Source: DATKDF01 sp963752045 (lineage in GTDB: Bacteria > Acidobacteriota > Vicinamibacteria > Vicinamibacterales > SCN-69-37). Taken from it: 64,000 nucleotides of DNA. Positions 62,588 to 64,000 of this stretch are shown here, one piece after another. Location of the stretch: the NCBI GenBank assembly GCA_963752045.1, contig CAVVWN010000005.1, forward strand, positions 248,001 to 312,000, read 5' to 3'. How positions within the stretch are numbered: the first letter of the stretch is position 1; every line of letters starts with the position of its first letter. The position numbers were made by a program, and so were the translations under genes. Below the pieces are notes generated by a model. It ran no database searches and had not been told where the DNA came from. It saw nothing but the letters and a program-made list of their open reading frames with translations.

Positions 62588-63799
62588 CTACGCCTGGAGC
62601 CAGTGCTCGACGGGCCGGCTCAGGAACTCCTCCAGTGGAACGCCTTCACCACCCACCAGCAGTGTGCGCGTTGGCTTGAAGGCCTCGGTGAAGGACGAGA
62701 GGCCCGAGAAGGCATCGGGCGCGCGGCCGCTCTTCACCTCTATGGCCAGGACCACGCGGCCGGCACGCACCACGAAGTCAACCTCGCGGTTCCGCTCGCG
62801 CCAGTAGTACAGCGCGCCGCTGCCGCCGGCGGCCGCGTTCGCGAGATGCGCGCCCACGGCCGATTCGACCAGGCGACCACGAAACTCGCGGTCGGCCCGC
62901 GCGTCGTCCGGCGACAGGCCGGATTGTGCGGTCATGAGCGCGGTGTTCATCACCTGCAGCTTCGGGCTGGAACTCCGTTGACGGACGGCCTTGCCGGAGT
63001 ATTTCTGCAGACCGGTGAGCATGCCGGCGCCTTCGAGCAGGTCGAGGTAGTGCGCGAGGGTGGTCGTGTTGCCCGCATCCTGCAACTGCCCGAGCATCTT
63101 CGTGTACGAGAGCACCTGGCCGGAGTAGCGACACCCGAGCTCGAAGAGCCGTCGCAGAAGGGCAGGCTTGTCCACCCGCGTCATCAGCAGGACGTCGCGG
63201 GCAATGGTCGTCTCGATCAGGGAATCGAGCAGGTAGCGCTTCCAGCGTTCAGGCTCTCTGACGAGAGGCGCGGCTCCAGGATACCCGCCGAAGTAGAGAT
63301 ACTCCTCGAGCGAGAAGCCGAACGCGGTGCGCATCTCGACGTACGACCAATGCGGGAGACGGAGGACCTCGAAGCGACCAGCCAGGCTCTCCGGCAATCC
63401 CTGCTGCATCAGGAGGGGCGCGGATCCGAGCAGGACGACCTTGAGCGGGCGACGGGTGCGCGAGTCTTCGTCCCAGAGCCGCTTGACCGCCTCCGACCAG
63501 CCGGGAATCTTCTGCACCTCGTCGAGGACGAGGATCGCACCGGACTTGCCCGCGCCTGCGGTCGCGACCCGCGCCCGCTCCCATTGCGCCGCGAGCCAGG
63601 CGGTGTCGCCGAGTGTCGGCTCGTCGGCCGAGACGAAGACATTCGGGATGTCCAGGCGATCCAGGACCTGGCCGACCAGCGTGGTCTTGCCAACCTGGCG
63701 GGCGCCGGCGACCACTTGCAGGAAACGGCGCGGTTCGGCCAGCCTGCCGGCGAGCTGGCTGGCCTGACGGCGTTCGAAGGCGGTGGAATCACTGCTCAT
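62588..63799 (-). CDS. AAA (AAA_14) ATPase with C-terminal DUF4143 domain
   Basis: The 403-residue protein has RRFLQVVAGARQVGKTTLVG (Walker A GARQVGKT), Walker B ILVLDEVQKIPGW, sensor VVLLGSAPLLM, and a DUF4143 domain with the nuclease-like core YYWRERNREVDFVV followed by LAIEVKSGRAPDA (D and ExK, PD-(D/E)xK-like). Such proteins are widespread, solitary and of unknown function. The start codon ATGAGCAG is the left arm of a 42-bp palindrome, suggesting autoregulation or a DNA target at its own promoter (inference). Confidence 0.88.
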   Translation of the reverse strand: MSSDSTAFERRQASQLAGRLAEPRRFLQVVAGARQVGKTTLVGQVLDRLDIPNVFVSADEPTLGDTAWLAAQWERARVATAGAGKSGAILVLDEVQKIPGWSEAVKRLWDEDSRTRRPLKVVLLGSAPLLMQQGLPESLAGRFEVLRLPHWSYVEMRTAFGFSLEEYLYFGGYPGAAPLVREPERWKRYLLDSLIETTIARDVLLMTRVDKPALLRRLFELGCRYSGQVLSYTKMLGQLQDAGNTTTLAHYLDLLEGAGMLTGLQKYSGKAVRQRSSSPKLQVMNTALMTAQSGLSPDDARADREFRGRLVESAVGAHLANAAAGGSGALYYWRERNREVDFVVRAGRVVLAIEVKSGRAPDAFSGLSSFTEAFKPTRTLLVGGEGVPLEEFLSRPVEHWLQA

Positions 63800-63833
63800 C
63801 GTGTTGAGTAAATTTACTCAATACAATGAGCAG
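63792..63833. promoter_or_regulatory. 42-bp near-perfect palindrome at the start of the DUF4143 gene
   Basis: The core TTGAGTAAATTTACTCAA (63804-63821) is a perfect 18-bp palindrome. It is flanked symmetrically by CTGCTCAT (63792-63799) and ATGAGCAG (63826-63833). Of 21 base pairs only two, in the 4-base spacers, do not match. The left arm contains the ATPase start codon, and the right arm is the mirror image ATGAGCAG on the other strand. The core is strongly AT-rich in GC-rich surroundings, so it is a candidate operator. Confidence 0.85.
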
Positions 63834-63960
63834 CGTCAGTCGCGCCGTCTACGTCGGGCCCGTTGCGGCAAGTCGGCCTGCACCGGACTACAGCTGCTCG
63901 AGAAACGCTTCAACCCCGGTGGCCACTTGCGTTGACGAAGCCGATGCGTCGTCGGGTGTC
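63834..63960. other. no gene seen
   Basis: The plus frame from ATG 63826 stays open to the window end but shows no homology-like features and is probably not coding. No promoter or RNA structure is recognised here. Confidence 0.4.
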
Positions 63961-63985
63961 GGAGGGGCGGGCTTCAGCCCGCCCC
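63961..63985. repeat. REP-like palindrome, identical to the copy at 5616
   Basis: GGAGG followed by GGCGGGCTTCAGCCCGCC is identical to the left copy at 5616-5640, showing that this is a dispersed element in the genome rather than a local duplication. Confidence 0.85.
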
Positions 63986-64000
63986 CGCGGTGGGCTGCCT

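Noticed and set aside
63826..64000. Plus-strand open frame from ATG in the palindrome
   Set aside because: It has no Shine-Dalgarno, no recognisable protein features and runs through a REP element; the ATG is explained by the palindrome symmetry.

Overview
The window is GC-rich, densely coded DNA that looks like an Acidobacteriota chromosome, most likely class Vicinamibacteria. This is inferred from content: three large orphan FtsX/MacB-type permeases (the acidobacterial ADOP family), a Ser/Thr kinase fused to a PD40/TolB-like propeller, Tat-exported Gfo/Idh and epimerase proteins, and several S9 peptidases. No rRNA, tRNA, CRISPR array, phage or transposase gene was recognised. About a dozen genes carry single-base frame breaks while their reading continues cleanly in another frame. 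This suggests residual indel errors in the assembly, although a few loci (AraC, GntR, MNT/HEPN) are genuinely eroded.

Layout. 0-2 kb: edge of an AraC-type regulator, a methyltransferase and a small membrane protein. 2.0-2.7 kb: a four-helix-bundle (S23/Avd-like) gene between arrays of 8-bp tandem repeats; the arrays supply the stop codons of both neighbours. 2.7-7.3 kb: a leftward catabolic operon (Gfo/Idh oxidoreductase, sugar epimerase, DUF1080 3-keto-glycoside hydrolase, nucleoside/sugar MFS transporter). 7.4-12 kb: TauD-like dioxygenase, S9 peptidase, DUF1697 protein and EngB GTPase. 12-18.1 kb: frame-broken lipoprotein, anti-sigma/ECF sigma pair, frame-broken M23 peptidase, kinase-propeller receptor and a small membrane protein. 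18.2-23.5 kb: aminotransferase plus ThDP enzyme, converging on a broken ADOP permease. 23.6-28.9 kb: a four-gene ion-transport operon (SLC12-like, MscS-like, MgtE-N/CBS, MgtE). 28.9-38.5 kb: DUF481 barrel, a debris zone between inverted 9-bp repeat arrays, two ADOP permeases, a HAF-repeat protein and a D-aminoacylase-like amidohydrolase. 38.6-40.2 kb: accessory patch with an Mrr nuclease and a ParE-type toxin-antitoxin pair beside attC-like sequences. 40.3-44.1 kb: class II photolyase and DPP-IV-like peptidase. 44.2-48.6 kb: nine-haem cytochrome c, cytochrome b, M48/M56-like protease, DUF4367-like protein, eroded MNT/HEPN. 48.7-59.5 kb: a cell-surface glycan cluster (methyltransferase, Wzm/Wzt-type ABC exporter, four glycosyltransferases) containing two NTP_transf_5 proteins, an HprK-like kinase and a PqqD protein, which are companions typical of lasso-peptide loci, but without a lasso cyclase or leader protease. 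59.5-64 kb: FMN reductase, PilZ protein, methyltransferase, membrane protein and an AAA/DUF4143 ATPase whose start codon lies in a 42-bp near-perfect palindrome.

The most notable items are the PqqD/HprK/NTP_transf_5 cassette with a leader-like PqqD tail, the repeat-bounded four-helix-bundle cassette, and the palindrome at the DUF4143 gene.
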